Shown: positions 45,034-54,036 of the stretch, piece by piece
Layout of the letters: each line of letters begins with the position of its first letter
How positions within the stretch are numbered: position 1 is the first letter of the stretch
Assembly: GCA_050954885.1 (NCBI GenBank)
Contig: JBPBPI010000101.1
Coordinates: 1-55,216 of the forward strand
Source of the DNA: JBPBPI01 sp050954885
Lineage (GTDB): Bacteria > Pseudomonadota > Alphaproteobacteria > Caedimonadales > Caedimonadaceae
Direction of reading: 5' to 3'
Length of the DNA stretch: 55,216 nt
Made by a program: the position numbers and the translations under genes
Notes under the pieces: generated by a model
Databases searched by the model: none
Told to the model about the DNA's origin: nothing
Seen by the model: the letters and a program-made list of their open reading frames with translations, nothing else

Positions 45034-46074
45034 ATGTCAACACCTCAAATAAAATTTCGCCCTTTGACCTATCGACGGTGGCAGTACTTCAAAGCCAATC
45101 GTCGCGGTTATCTCTCCCTATGGATTTTCAGCATCCTTTTCTTGATCACCTTAGGCGCAGAATTTATTGCCAACAACAAGCCGCTGATGGTGTCGTATCA
45201 AGGTCATTGGTATTATCCGATGTTTAAAATGTATCCTGAGACGCAATTTGGCGGTGATTTTGAAACCGAAGCCGATTACCGCGATGATTTTATGACAGAG
45301 CGATTGTCTGGAAATGGTTGGGCGTTGTGGCCGCCGATCCGCTACAGCTATAACACGGTCAATTACAATTTGACAGCACCCGCACCATCGCCGCCCACGA
45401 GAGAAAATCTTTTGGGGACCGACGATCAAGGTCGAGACGTTTTGGCACGCTTGATCTATGGTTTTCGAATTTCAGTATTGTTTGGCTTGGTTTTGACAAT
45501 CGGCAGTTCAACTGTGGGTGTGATCGCGGGCGGTATCCAAGGATTTTTTGGTGGTAAAGTTGATCTATTGTTTCAACGCTTTATTGAAATTTGGTCAGGC
45601 CTGCCAACTTTGTATCTTTTGATTATCATGGCAAGTCTGGTTGAGCCAAATTTTTGGTGGCTTTTGGGACTGATGTTACTCTTTGGTTGGGTGACACTGG
45701 TGGGACTCGTGCGGGCAGAATTTCTGCGGGCACGAAATTTTGATTATGTACGTGCGGCCTTTGCCTTAGGAGTGTCCACTCCTAAAATCATGGTGCGTCA
45801 CATTTTACCCAACGCCATGGTCGCCACCATCACCTATTTGCCGTTTATTTTAAATGGCGCGATTACCACCCTAACATCGCTGGATTTTTTGGGCTTTGGT
45901 TTGCCGCCAGATTCACCGTCATTGGGGGAGATGTTGGCCCAAGGTAAAAACAATTTGCATGCGCCTTGGTTGGGTCTGGTATCTTTTTTAAGTGTTGGAC
46001 TCACCTTAAGCCTCTTGATTTTTGTGGGCGAGGGTGTCCGCGATGCTTTTGATCCGCGAAAGTTACAACGTTGA
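45034..46074 (+). CDS. yejE: Peptide ABC transporter permease YejE
   Basis: Start ATG 45034 is chosen because it follows the yejB stop by 4 bases and gives the usual N-terminus; an upstream ATG at 44968 lies inside yejB. The 346-residue protein has an N-terminal helix, a YejE-specific periplasmic insert with NKPLMVSYQGHWYYP and a DppC-like core with GTDDQGRDVLARLIYGFRIS near 130. The EAA loop is VRAAFALGVSTPKIMVRHILPN. Its TGA overlaps the yejF TTG start. Confidence 0.94.
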   Translation: MSTPQIKFRPLTYRRWQYFKANRRGYLSLWIFSILFLITLGAEFIANNKPLMVSYQGHWYYPMFKMYPETQFGGDFETEADYRDDFMTERLSGNGWALWPPIRYSYNTVNYNLTAPAPSPPTRENLLGTDDQGRDVLARLIYGFRISVLFGLVLTIGSSTVGVIAGGIQGFFGGKVDLLFQRFIEIWSGLPTLYLLIIMASLVEPNFWWLLGLMLLFGWVTLVGLVRAEFLRARNFDYVRAAFALGVSTPKIMVRHILPNAMVATITYLPFILNGAITTLTSLDFLGFGLPPDSPSLGEMLAQGKNNLHAPWLGLVSFLSVGLTLSLLIFVGEGVRDAFDPRKLQR

Positions 46075-47657
46075 CGTCTGAAAATTCTTTATTATCTGTT
46101 GAAAATTTAAGCATTGCCTTTGACCGCAAAAGGGTCGTCCACGATGTTTCTTTTCATATTTTCCCTCAAGAAACCTTGGCGTTGGTGGGTGAAAGTGGCT
46201 CAGGCAAATCCATAACCGCGTTGTCGATTTTAAAGTTATTGCCTTATCCTTTGGCGTCTCATCCTGAAGGTCGAATTTTATGGCAGGGGCAAGATCTTTT
46301 ACAAAGTTCCGATCAGCATGTGCGCCGTGTCCGCGGCCGTCAAATCGCCATGATTTTTCAAGAACCGATGACGTCCCTTAATCCCCTTCACACGGTTGAA
46401 AAACAGATCAAAGAAGCCCTTAAAATTCACGGCAGTCCGTCAACGTCGGATCATATTCAAGAGCTATTGCAACAGGTTCAATTGAAGAATGTGACGCAAA
46501 AAATGAAAGCGTATCCCCATCAACTTTCCGGGGGCGAGCGACAACGGGTCATGATCGCGATGGCGCTCGCCGGACGTCCCTCTTTGTTGATTGCCGATGA
46601 ACCCACGACCGCGTTGGATGTCACCACTCAGGCGGAAATTTTAAAACTATTACAAGGCCTTCAGCAACAATTTAATATGTCACTGTTGTTGATCACCCAC
46701 GATCTGTCTTTGGTGCGTCGGATGGCCCAAAGGGTTGTGGTGATGGAAAAAGGACAAGTGGTTGAGCAGGGTCGCGTTCAAGATATTTTTACACGTCCTC
46801 AACACCCTTATACCCAATGTCTATTGGCCGCCGAAGAGACGGATGAGGTGAGGCCGGTGTCAGATACCGCTAAAGTTTTACTACAAACAGAAAAAATTAC
46901 GGTGTCGTTCCCGCTGAAATCAAATCTTTGGCAGAAAAAATCTTTTTTCACCGCGGTGGACGGCATTAGTTTTTCCTTAAGAGCAGGCGAGACTCTGGGT
47001 GTGGTCGGTGAAAGCGGATCCGGCAAATCAACCCTGGCTTTGGCACTTTTACGGTTGGTTCCCTTTCAAGGTCAATGTCGTTTTCAAAACCAAGCCTTGG
47101 AAAATTTATCCTCAAGCCAAATGCGATCTTTGCGTCGCAACATGCAGATTGTTTTTCAAGATCCTTATGGTGCGCTCAGCCCCCGTATGACCGTTGAAGA
47201 GATCATTGCTGAAGGACTCGAGGTTCACGAGCCAACGTTGACCTCTCAAGAACGCATGCGTCGTCTGGACGAAGTGTTACAAGAAGTTGGTTTGGATCAT
47301 GTTATGAAAGGCCGGTATCCCCACGAGTTTTCAGGGGGACAACGTCAGCGTTTGGCCATCGCCCGCGCCCTGATTTTAAAGCCGCAATTTTTAATTTTAG
47401 ACGAGCCGACCTCGGCCCTGGATCGCGCCATCCAAGTGGATATTTTAAAATTATTGAAACGTCTTCAAACGGAACACGGTATGGCGTATTTGTTCATCAG
47501 CCACGATTTAAAAACAGTTCAAGCCATCAGCCACAAAGTCATGGTGATGAAAGAAGGCAAAGTGGTTGAATTTGGACCCAAAGCAGACATTTTCTTGCGT
47601 CCCCAACATCTCTATACCCAACGTCTCATGAAAGCCGCCTTTGATATGGATGTTTAA
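46071..47657 (+). CDS. yejF: Peptide ABC transporter ATP-binding protein YejF (two fused ATPase domains)
   Basis: The 528-residue protein carries two nucleotide-binding domains. Domain 1: Walker A GESGSGKS near 41, signature LSGGERQR near 155, Walker B LLIADEPTTALD. Domain 2: Walker A GESGSGKST near 314, signature FSGGQRQR near 423, Walker B FLILDEPTSALD. The initiator is TTG 46071, coupled to the yejE stop (TTGA). It powers the YejBE channel. Confidence 0.95.
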   Translation: MTSENSLLSVENLSIAFDRKRVVHDVSFHIFPQETLALVGESGSGKSITALSILKLLPYPLASHPEGRILWQGQDLLQSSDQHVRRVRGRQIAMIFQEPMTSLNPLHTVEKQIKEALKIHGSPSTSDHIQELLQQVQLKNVTQKMKAYPHQLSGGERQRVMIAMALAGRPSLLIADEPTTALDVTTQAEILKLLQGLQQQFNMSLLLITHDLSLVRRMAQRVVVMEKGQVVEQGRVQDIFTRPQHPYTQCLLAAEETDEVRPVSDTAKVLLQTEKITVSFPLKSNLWQKKSFFTAVDGISFSLRAGETLGVVGESGSGKSTLALALLRLVPFQGQCRFQNQALENLSSSQMRSLRRNMQIVFQDPYGALSPRMTVEEIIAEGLEVHEPTLTSQERMRRLDEVLQEVGLDHVMKGRYPHEFSGGQRQRLAIARALILKPQFLILDEPTSALDRAIQVDILKLLKRLQTEHGMAYLFISHDLKTVQAISHKVMVMKEGKVVEFGPKADIFLRPQHLYTQRLMKAAFDMDV

Positions 47658-47809
47658 TTTTAATCGATCCCATCTTTTCTTAAGGAGTATAGATTGAAAA
47701 AAAATTAAGGATGATATCTTTATATATCAAAAATCATGAAGCAAGCTTCTTGTTCCCAAAGGTTGAGTAAGATAAAGTGAAGAATCAATTTACAATAAAG
47801 GAATAAAAA

Positions 47810-48133
47810 ATGTCTTCAGTCGCTGCCGTTAACGATGATTCTTTTGACAAAGAAGTTCTTCAATCCGATCAATTGGTCTTGGTTGATTTTTGGGCAGAAT
47901 GGTGCGGGCCTTGCCGGATGCTGTCTCCTGTCATTGATGAGGTTGCCAGCAGTCTTAAAGACAAAGTCAAAGTGGTTAAAATGAATGTGGATGAAAGTCC
48001 AACGGTCCCCACCAAATTTGGCATTCGCAGTATCCCAACCTTAATTTTGTTTAAAAAAGGTCAAGCAGTATCCACCAAAGTGGGACCAATGCCGAAAAAT
48101 AAATTGGAAGAGTGGATTCAAGAAAACGCTTAA
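47810..48133 (+). CDS. trxA: Thioredoxin
   Basis: The 107-residue protein has the thioredoxin fold with active-site WCGPC (about 33-37), FWAEWCGPCRMLSPVIDE, the cis-proline loop SIPTLILFKKG and a standard length. It reduces disulfides in cytoplasmic proteins such as ribonucleotide reductase. A 152-base leader separates it from yejF, so it has its own promoter; AAAGGA precedes the start. A hairpin terminator follows. Confidence 0.96.
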   Translation: MSSVAAVNDDSFDKEVLQSDQLVLVDFWAEWCGPCRMLSPVIDEVASSLKDKVKVVKMNVDESPTVPTKFGIRSIPTLILFKKGQAVSTKVGPMPKNKLEEWIQENA

Positions 48134-48163
48134 GCTCTTTTAAAATTTATGTAAAATAATAAA

Positions 48164-48188
48164 AAAGGCGATAATTATTATCGCCTTT
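48164..48188 (+). terminator. Hairpin terminator after trxA
   Basis: AAAGGCGATAA and TTATCGCCTTT form an 11-bp stem with a 3-base loop, 30 bases after the trxA stop. The U tract on the plus strand is only the three T that end the stem, while the minus strand reads into six T. So it is a moderate terminator for trxA and could also block antisense transcription. Confidence 0.7.
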
Positions 48189-48209
48189 GATCTCTAACAG
48201 GGAATCAAA

Positions 48210-50012
48210 ATGGCAGCACCATCCGAGAATCAATCCTCAAACGAAAATCTTGATCCTTTAAAAATGTCTGAAGCTTTCCTCAAGATGGGCAGGCGTGTTC
48301 AAAACCTTTTGCAGAATCAAAAAAATTTTCAACAAAATGATTTTTTGGCACACGTTCATCATGTTACACAATTTTACAGTGAAGCCGCTTCAAAACTGAT
48401 GTATAACCCAGAAAAAGTTGCAGCAGCTACCCAAGAATATCTAAAAAATATTGGTGAGTTGGGTCAACAAATGATGAATTTTGCAGCCCAAGAATCGGTG
48501 CGTCTTGATCCAATCATCACACCTGCGCGCAATGATCGTCGGTTTAAAAGCGATCTGTGGCAGAAAAATCCTTTCTTTGACACGTTAAAACAATCCTATC
48601 TTTTGTGGAATCAATGGATCTGTAAAACCGCTGATGCCGTTGAAGGACTCGATAAAACCGAGGGTCTTAAATTTAATTTTTATACTCGTCAAATAGCAGA
48701 TTTTTTCTCACCCAGTAACTTTTTGTGGACCAATCCTCAAGCCCTTCAAAAAATAATAGATTCAAAAGGCATGAGTTTTTTAAAAGGAATGGAAAATTTT
48801 GTCCAAGATTTAGAAGAAGGGGATGGCAACTTCAGCCTTAAAATGGTGGATACCAAAGCTTTTGAATTGGGAAAAAATTTGGCCACAACCCCAGGTAAAA
48901 TTGTTTTTCAAAATGATCTTATTCAACTCATTCAATATCAGCCGCTGACAAATCAAGTGTATCAACAACCGCTGCTTTTAATCCCCCCTTGTATAAATAA
49001 ATATTATATTTTTGATATGCGGCCTGATAATTCTTTTACGCGGTGGTGTCTTGAACAAGGTATGCAAGTTTTTATCATCTCTTGGGTAAATCCTGATGAA
49101 AAGCTGGCAACCAAGTCTTTTGAAGATTATGTCTTTGAAGGGGTGGGAGAGGCCGCACGTATGGTTCAAGAAATTACACAGTCGCCTTTAATCAACGCTT
49201 TAGGATTTTGTATTGGTGGTACTTTCTTGAGTGCTTACGCAGCTTACACGTCCGCTAAAGGACAGAAAGTATTTTCTTCTTTGACCTATTTGGCGACCTT
49301 GTTTGATTTCGGACAAGCCGGTGATTTGAAAGTTTTCATCGACGAAGAACAATTAAATGACATTGAGCAACGAATTCAAGAAAAAGGGTTAATGGAAGGT
49401 CGCATCCTGGCCCGTACCTTTAATTTATTGCGTGCCAACGATTTGATTTGGTGGTTTGTGGTCAATAATTATCTCTTGGGCGAAGAACCCGCTGCTTTTG
49501 ACTTATTATATTGGAATTCAGATTTTACCGATCTGCCGGCCAAGATGTACATTTATTATTTGCGAGAGATCTTTTTTAAAAATCGTTTGATGAAGGCACA
49601 AAGTATTTCTTTAAAAGATCAACCCCTTGATTTGTCAAAAATTGATATACCAAGTTATATCTTTAGCACCCGAGACGATCATATTGCGCCTTGGCAAGCG
49701 GGATATGCAGGGGTTCATATTTTAGCGTCAAAGACCAAATTTGTTTTGGGTGATTCAGGTCATATTGCAGGTGTGTTTAATCCACCGCAAGCGCGCAAAT
49801 ATCAATATTGGACCTCAGATCAATACCCGCAAGAGTCAGAGCAATGGCTTTTACAAGCACAAAATCATCAAGGATCTTGGTGGCAAGATTGGTGTCAGTG
49901 GATTAACCCATTTTTGGGAACCCAGCGTGCGGCGGATTCAATTGAAGATTCTAAACTTGATGCTCTGGAAATGGCACCTGGGTCCTATGCTTTAAGAAAA
50001 GGAGCAGCCTAA
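48210..50012 (+). CDS. phaC: Poly(3-hydroxyalkanoate) polymerase, class I
   Basis: PhaC polymerises (R)-3-hydroxyacyl-CoA, usually 3-hydroxybutyryl-CoA, into storage granules. The 600-residue protein has the N-terminal PhaC domain (WQKNPFFDTLKQSYLLW near 112), the modified lipase box GFCIGG with catalytic Cys334, Asp near 489 in STRDDHIAP and His near 518 in DSGHIAGV. Length fits class I enzymes acting without PhaE or PhaR. No phaA, phaB or phaP is in the window. It begins 22 bases after the trxA terminator. Confidence 0.95.
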   Translation: MAAPSENQSSNENLDPLKMSEAFLKMGRRVQNLLQNQKNFQQNDFLAHVHHVTQFYSEAASKLMYNPEKVAAATQEYLKNIGELGQQMMNFAAQESVRLDPIITPARNDRRFKSDLWQKNPFFDTLKQSYLLWNQWICKTADAVEGLDKTEGLKFNFYTRQIADFFSPSNFLWTNPQALQKIIDSKGMSFLKGMENFVQDLEEGDGNFSLKMVDTKAFELGKNLATTPGKIVFQNDLIQLIQYQPLTNQVYQQPLLLIPPCINKYYIFDMRPDNSFTRWCLEQGMQVFIISWVNPDEKLATKSFEDYVFEGVGEAARMVQEITQSPLINALGFCIGGTFLSAYAAYTSAKGQKVFSSLTYLATLFDFGQAGDLKVFIDEEQLNDIEQRIQEKGLMEGRILARTFNLLRANDLIWWFVVNNYLLGEEPAAFDLLYWNSDFTDLPAKMYIYYLREIFFKNRLMKAQSISLKDQPLDLSKIDIPSYIFSTRDDHIAPWQAGYAGVHILASKTKFVLGDSGHIAGVFNPPQARKYQYWTSDQYPQESEQWLLQAQNHQGSWWQDWCQWINPFLGTQRAADSIEDSKLDALEMAPGSYALRKGAA

Positions 50013-50101
50013 TTAAGATTAAAGGTATTCAAATAAAAAAGTCAGAACGACTGAATTTTTTCTCTCGTTTTAATAAAATTATTACCTTAACGTATGGGAC
50101 G

Positions 50102-52174
50102 GTGATCTTTTGTGCTTGTTTGCTCTCCGGTTTAATCTTTAAAGAAAACTATGATTCGCGTCTCAGTTATTTGCAATTGAGGCTTCGTGAACAATCTCAA
50201 TCGTTAAATTACTTAATTCGCGTACGCGCAGATGCGGTGCATGGTCTTCAAATTCAAGCCCAAGGGTACTTGGCTATGAAACAGTTCATGCAACCTGAAT
50301 TACCTTATGGACTACAGGAAAATGCCACAGGTACCTATTATCATTTGGATAATACACCTGAAAAAAGATTGGTGGGAAACTTGGTTGGCAAAGGGTCTTT
50401 GGCAGAGCTAACGTTGGATCAAAGGCGTGAGATTGATATGGCCTACAGTCTTAATCCTCATTTTAGAGCCTTGAAGGAAAATCCCAAGACACTTTTATCT
50501 CTTTATTATGTTTCAGATTCCGGTTTTGAAAATCACTTTCCTTGGAAGCCGTCTCAACAATTTAAATGGGAACAAAATAGTCTTAAAAGCAGGTTTTTAG
50601 CGGATTTAAGTGTGTATCATTTGCCCTATGGAATTTTAAATTGGTCCGACATTTATTCGCCTAAAGGAGAGGCCCAAATTATTGTCACGTGTGCCGCCTC
50701 AATTTATCAAGAAGAAAAATTCTTAGGCGTTGTCGCAGTTGATTTTACCCTTGAAAATATTACTGATTTTATTGCCTCAATCGTCAATCCCTATGGTCGT
50801 CTTTTGCTTGTTAACAATTATGAATCAGTAATTGCAGACACCAATTTTAAAAATACCGATAATCCAATTATCGTTAAATCACAACAAGCGTTACCCGAGG
50901 GCCTGACTTTAGAAGAAATTAATAAATTACCCCGTAAAGAATTATCTCGTTTGGGTGATTTTTGGGTTTTTCAAGTCAAGTCTCGCTATGCCCCTTGGAC
51001 ATTGATTTATTATGTTTCTTCCTCAAAATTAGTGTTGACCACTTTAGAAGAAATTGGCCCAAGTGTTTTGTTTTTAATTTTGGCTGCGGTTCTTATCTTA
51101 GGTGTTTCAAATACCTTGATTGCGCAAGAATTCATCCGTCCAGCACATCAATTGGTCCATTTTATTGCAAGTCACGCTCGAGAAGGCAAAGATGTTTATC
51201 AAAAGGTCCCCAAAGCTTGGGTTTCATGGTTTGAAGATGTCAATCGTGTGTTTCAGGAAAATAAAGAGTTGGTTGATCGACTTGAATTGCACATTCATGA
51301 GTTGGATTCTATGGTAAATCAACGCACACGAGAGATTTCTAATAAAAACCAAGCCCTTACCAAAGCCCTACAAGATCTTACAAAAGTTCAAAAACAAATG
51401 GTTGTTCAAGAAAAACTGGCGGGACTTGGTGCTTTGACCGCAGGCATTGCTCATGAAATCAAAAATCCTCTAAATTATGTCATTAATTTCTCAGAACTTT
51501 CATGCGAGTATGTCCAAGAATTAATAGCTTTTATTCAAGACTATAAAGTAGATCAACAAGAAGAAGTGATGGATATTCTCTATAGTCTTACCCATAACCT
51601 TCAACGTATTGAAGACCACGGCAAGCGCGCTGATGCAATCATTCGCAGCATGTTGATGCATGCGCGGACGGGTGTCAATGAACCGGAAGAAGTTGATATT
51701 AATAAATTAGTCGAGGAAAATGCAACCCTCGCCATCTCAGGCCTAAGACAACAAAGATTTTTACCAAAACTTACTAAAAAATTTGAAGCAAATTTACCTT
51801 TATTACAAGTTTACCCTCAAGAGTTGGGACGTGTGATTTTAAATATTGTTAATAACGGCTGTTATGCACTGTATCAAAAGAAAACTGAAGAAACTCAAAT
51901 TTTTGAAGCTGAAATTCAAATAACAACCTACCGGCAAGATGATAATATTGTCATTAAAATAAAAGACAATGGCTCAGGCATTCCAGAAGAAATTCGGCAA
52001 AGTATTTTTATGCCTTTTTTCACAACAAAACCTACCGGAAATGGTACAGGACTTGGGCTGTCTTTATCTTATGAAATTATCACTCAGCAACATCATGGCT
52101 CTTTGACCGTTGAATCTGAACGCGATCAATATACCGAATTTACAATTACATTACCCCTTGATGCGTCGTCTTAA
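50102..52174 (+). CDS. Sensor histidine kinase with periplasmic sensor domain
   Basis: From GTG 50102 the protein has 690 residues: first membrane helix cut short at the N-terminus, a periplasmic dCache-like sensor region (about 25-315, with AVDFTLENITDFIASIVNPYG-type strands), a second helix near 320-342, a HAMP-like segment, a coiled coil, HisKA with phospho-acceptor His near 451 (GIAHEIKNPLNY), and HATPase with NIVNNGCYAL, DNGSGIPEEI and GTGLGLSLSYEII. No receiver domain is attached and no response regulator lies nearby. The frame is open upstream to 50012 and encodes the missing half of helix 1, so the true start may be a rare codon (for example ATA 50033 after AAAGG). Confidence 0.88.
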   Translation: MIFCACLLSGLIFKENYDSRLSYLQLRLREQSQSLNYLIRVRADAVHGLQIQAQGYLAMKQFMQPELPYGLQENATGTYYHLDNTPEKRLVGNLVGKGSLAELTLDQRREIDMAYSLNPHFRALKENPKTLLSLYYVSDSGFENHFPWKPSQQFKWEQNSLKSRFLADLSVYHLPYGILNWSDIYSPKGEAQIIVTCAASIYQEEKFLGVVAVDFTLENITDFIASIVNPYGRLLLVNNYESVIADTNFKNTDNPIIVKSQQALPEGLTLEEINKLPRKELSRLGDFWVFQVKSRYAPWTLIYYVSSSKLVLTTLEEIGPSVLFLILAAVLILGVSNTLIAQEFIRPAHQLVHFIASHAREGKDVYQKVPKAWVSWFEDVNRVFQENKELVDRLELHIHELDSMVNQRTREISNKNQALTKALQDLTKVQKQMVVQEKLAGLGALTAGIAHEIKNPLNYVINFSELSCEYVQELIAFIQDYKVDQQEEVMDILYSLTHNLQRIEDHGKRADAIIRSMLMHARTGVNEPEEVDINKLVEENATLAISGLRQQRFLPKLTKKFEANLPLLQVYPQELGRVILNIVNNGCYALYQKKTEETQIFEAEIQITTYRQDDNIVIKIKDNGSGIPEEIRQSIFMPFFTTKPTGNGTGLGLSLSYEIITQQHHGSLTVESERDQYTEFTITLPLDASS

Positions 52175-52230
52175 TTAAATTTGAAAATTTTTCACTCAAT
52201 TATCTCAAAGTTTATATTTTGACTTGAAGG

Positions 52231-53140
52231 TTAAGTTTTTCTTATATCTTCAAGAGTTGATATTGAAAGTCCGGTTGCTTCAGTTATTTTTTCAAGGGAC
52301 AAGCCAAGATTCAAAAGATTCAATGCAATAGCATAAGAAGTTTCTATTTTTTCCTCTGCTTTTCCTTGCTCTATTCCTTGTTTTATGCCTTTTTCAAAGC
52401 CATTAGCCTCATACTTCTTCAAGGTATTGGTCTCAACGCGCAACCATTTCAACCGCGCTTCATAATTTTCGCGCTCTTCCTCTTTAAAATTCATGGCCTC
52501 CAACACCCCTAAGGCCCTTTGTACAGCCATACCTTCTGATGATGGCGGCAGATGACCACTTAGTAAATCGTGACGCGTCAGAAAAGCCATCCATAGATCC
52601 AGTGAACTTTTGATCTTCTCTAGAATCTCTTGATTTTCTCTCTCGCTGAAGCTGTCTTTAGCAAACTTCTTCAGCTCTAAGGTGTGTAACTCAAGATCTT
52701 TGAAATAAGCAAAGCCATCGTCCTTTTCAGTGATGTGAAACACATTGTGGTACTTTTTGACATTGAAAATAGAGATGAAGTTGAGAATGTGAATGCTGAT
52801 GGCTTTGGACAATTGATCATCATCTTCCGATGACTTCAGCTGATCGGTGTACAGCTTGGCCCAATAATACAAGGCGCGCTTGTCATAGTCCGCCTCATCG
52901 CTGAGTTGAATTTCAATATTGAAGCGTTTGCCCGTCTTGACTTTTGGCCTTGATATCGAGGATGGAGAGCTTGTCTTGGCGAAAGCTTTGAAGATTGTAA
53001 GGATTGAGCAGGATGACCTTAGAGATCTGATCTTCGGGACTGACGATGGCATTGATAAAGGAGATCAGCAGATCTTTGTTCTCTTCTACGCCGAAGATTT
53101 TTTTAAAAACCAAGTCAATACGGGGGTTGATGTATTCCAT
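52231..53140 (-). pseudogene. Rpn-family recombination-promoting nuclease (PD-(D/E)xK 'transposase'), frameshifted
   Basis: Two overlapping minus-strand frames (53140-52913 and 52231-53052 region) form one 302-residue protein if one G is removed from the GGG run at 52931-52933. The N-terminal frame has INPRIDLVFKKIFGVEENKDLL and DKLSILDIKAKSQDG; the second continues KRFNIEIQLSDEADYDKRALYYWAKLYT. Together these restore the family's nuclease core with Asp..Asp and E-I-Q. Rpn proteins are DNases that raise RecA-independent recombination and are often called transposases. The C-terminus has a charged coiled region EKGIKQGIEQGKAEEKIE. As it stands the gene is probably inactive. Confidence 0.85.
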
Positions 53141-53188
53141 AAGTTATTTCTCAATATTATAATGATCTTAAAATATTTTTCATTCTTT

Positions 53189-53947
53189 TTAAAGGCGAAT
53201 GGCAAAACCGCGACGCAAGATATCTTCGGCTTCAGGTGTGATTTCTTTGTTTTGTGAATGCATCAGCATCCCTTGGGAAAGGCGTGTTGGCCCAAACATA
53301 TTTTTTCGGCCTTGAATAATAATTCGTTTGGCATCTTTGCCCAAAGCGGGCCAAAGTGGGAAAATAATAATATTGCCCAATTTACCATGCATTAAAGCGA
53401 GTAGTGCATCCAGACGATCCGCGCGATGAACAAATGTGACTGATCCTTTGGGACGTACCATCAAATAACAAAAATTAACCCAATCAGCCAAAGATGCTTC
53501 TGACTCTGAATTGGCCAAGGCTTTTGATGGTATTTTAGAGGGTGTGGTATTGGCGGGTTGATGATAAGGGGGGTTGGCCATCACATGATGATAAGAACCG
53601 GCCGCAATGCGGGGGGGGAAACGCAACAAATTACCATTAACCACATCCAAACGTTCATGAAATTGATTGGCACGAATATTTCTAGAAGCCAGGCTTGCCA
53701 ATTCACGTTGCATCTCAAGGCCTAAGATTTGGACTTCTTGTGCGCGTGCGGCCAAACATAACATAGCGGCACCTACACCTGTTCCCACATCAAGGACAGT
53801 TTCTTGACCACTTGCTGGGATAGTAGCTGCCAAAAAGACCGGATCAATGGCTGCACGATACCCTTCTTCGGGCTGTTCTAAGATTATCCGTCCATTTAAT
53901 AAAGTATCAGTTGTTGTTATCATTCTAAACCTGCTAAATTTGCTCAT
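53189..53947 (-). CDS. tRNA1(Val) (adenine37-N6)-methyltransferase-like protein (TrmN6 family)
   Basis: The 252-residue protein has the class I methyltransferase fold with SAM loop DVGTGVGA (53-60), acidic residue in GLEMQ near 78 and catalytic NPPY (125-128), which marks N6-adenine or N5-glutamine methylation. The N-terminal ITTTDTLLNGRIILEQPEEGYR is the typical TrmN6 substrate-contact segment. It lies divergently 89 bases from the polyprenyl synthase gene, the usual alphaproteobacterial arrangement. Confidence 0.87.
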   Translation of the reverse strand: MSKFSRFRMITTTDTLLNGRIILEQPEEGYRAAIDPVFLAATIPASGQETVLDVGTGVGAAMLCLAARAQEVQILGLEMQRELASLASRNIRANQFHERLDVVNGNLLRFPPRIAAGSYHHVMANPPYHQPANTTPSKIPSKALANSESEASLADWVNFCYLMVRPKGSVTFVHRADRLDALLALMHGKLGNIIIFPLWPALGKDAKRIIIQGRKNMFGPTRLSQGMLMHSQNKEITPEAEDILRRGFAIRL

Positions 53948-54036
53948 TCAAATGCTGCGGATAAAATCCCAGCTTAGCGCAGCTGATGTTGAATGAATAG
54001 AATTAAAATAATTTCTTGTGTCGGAGAAAAACCTGA

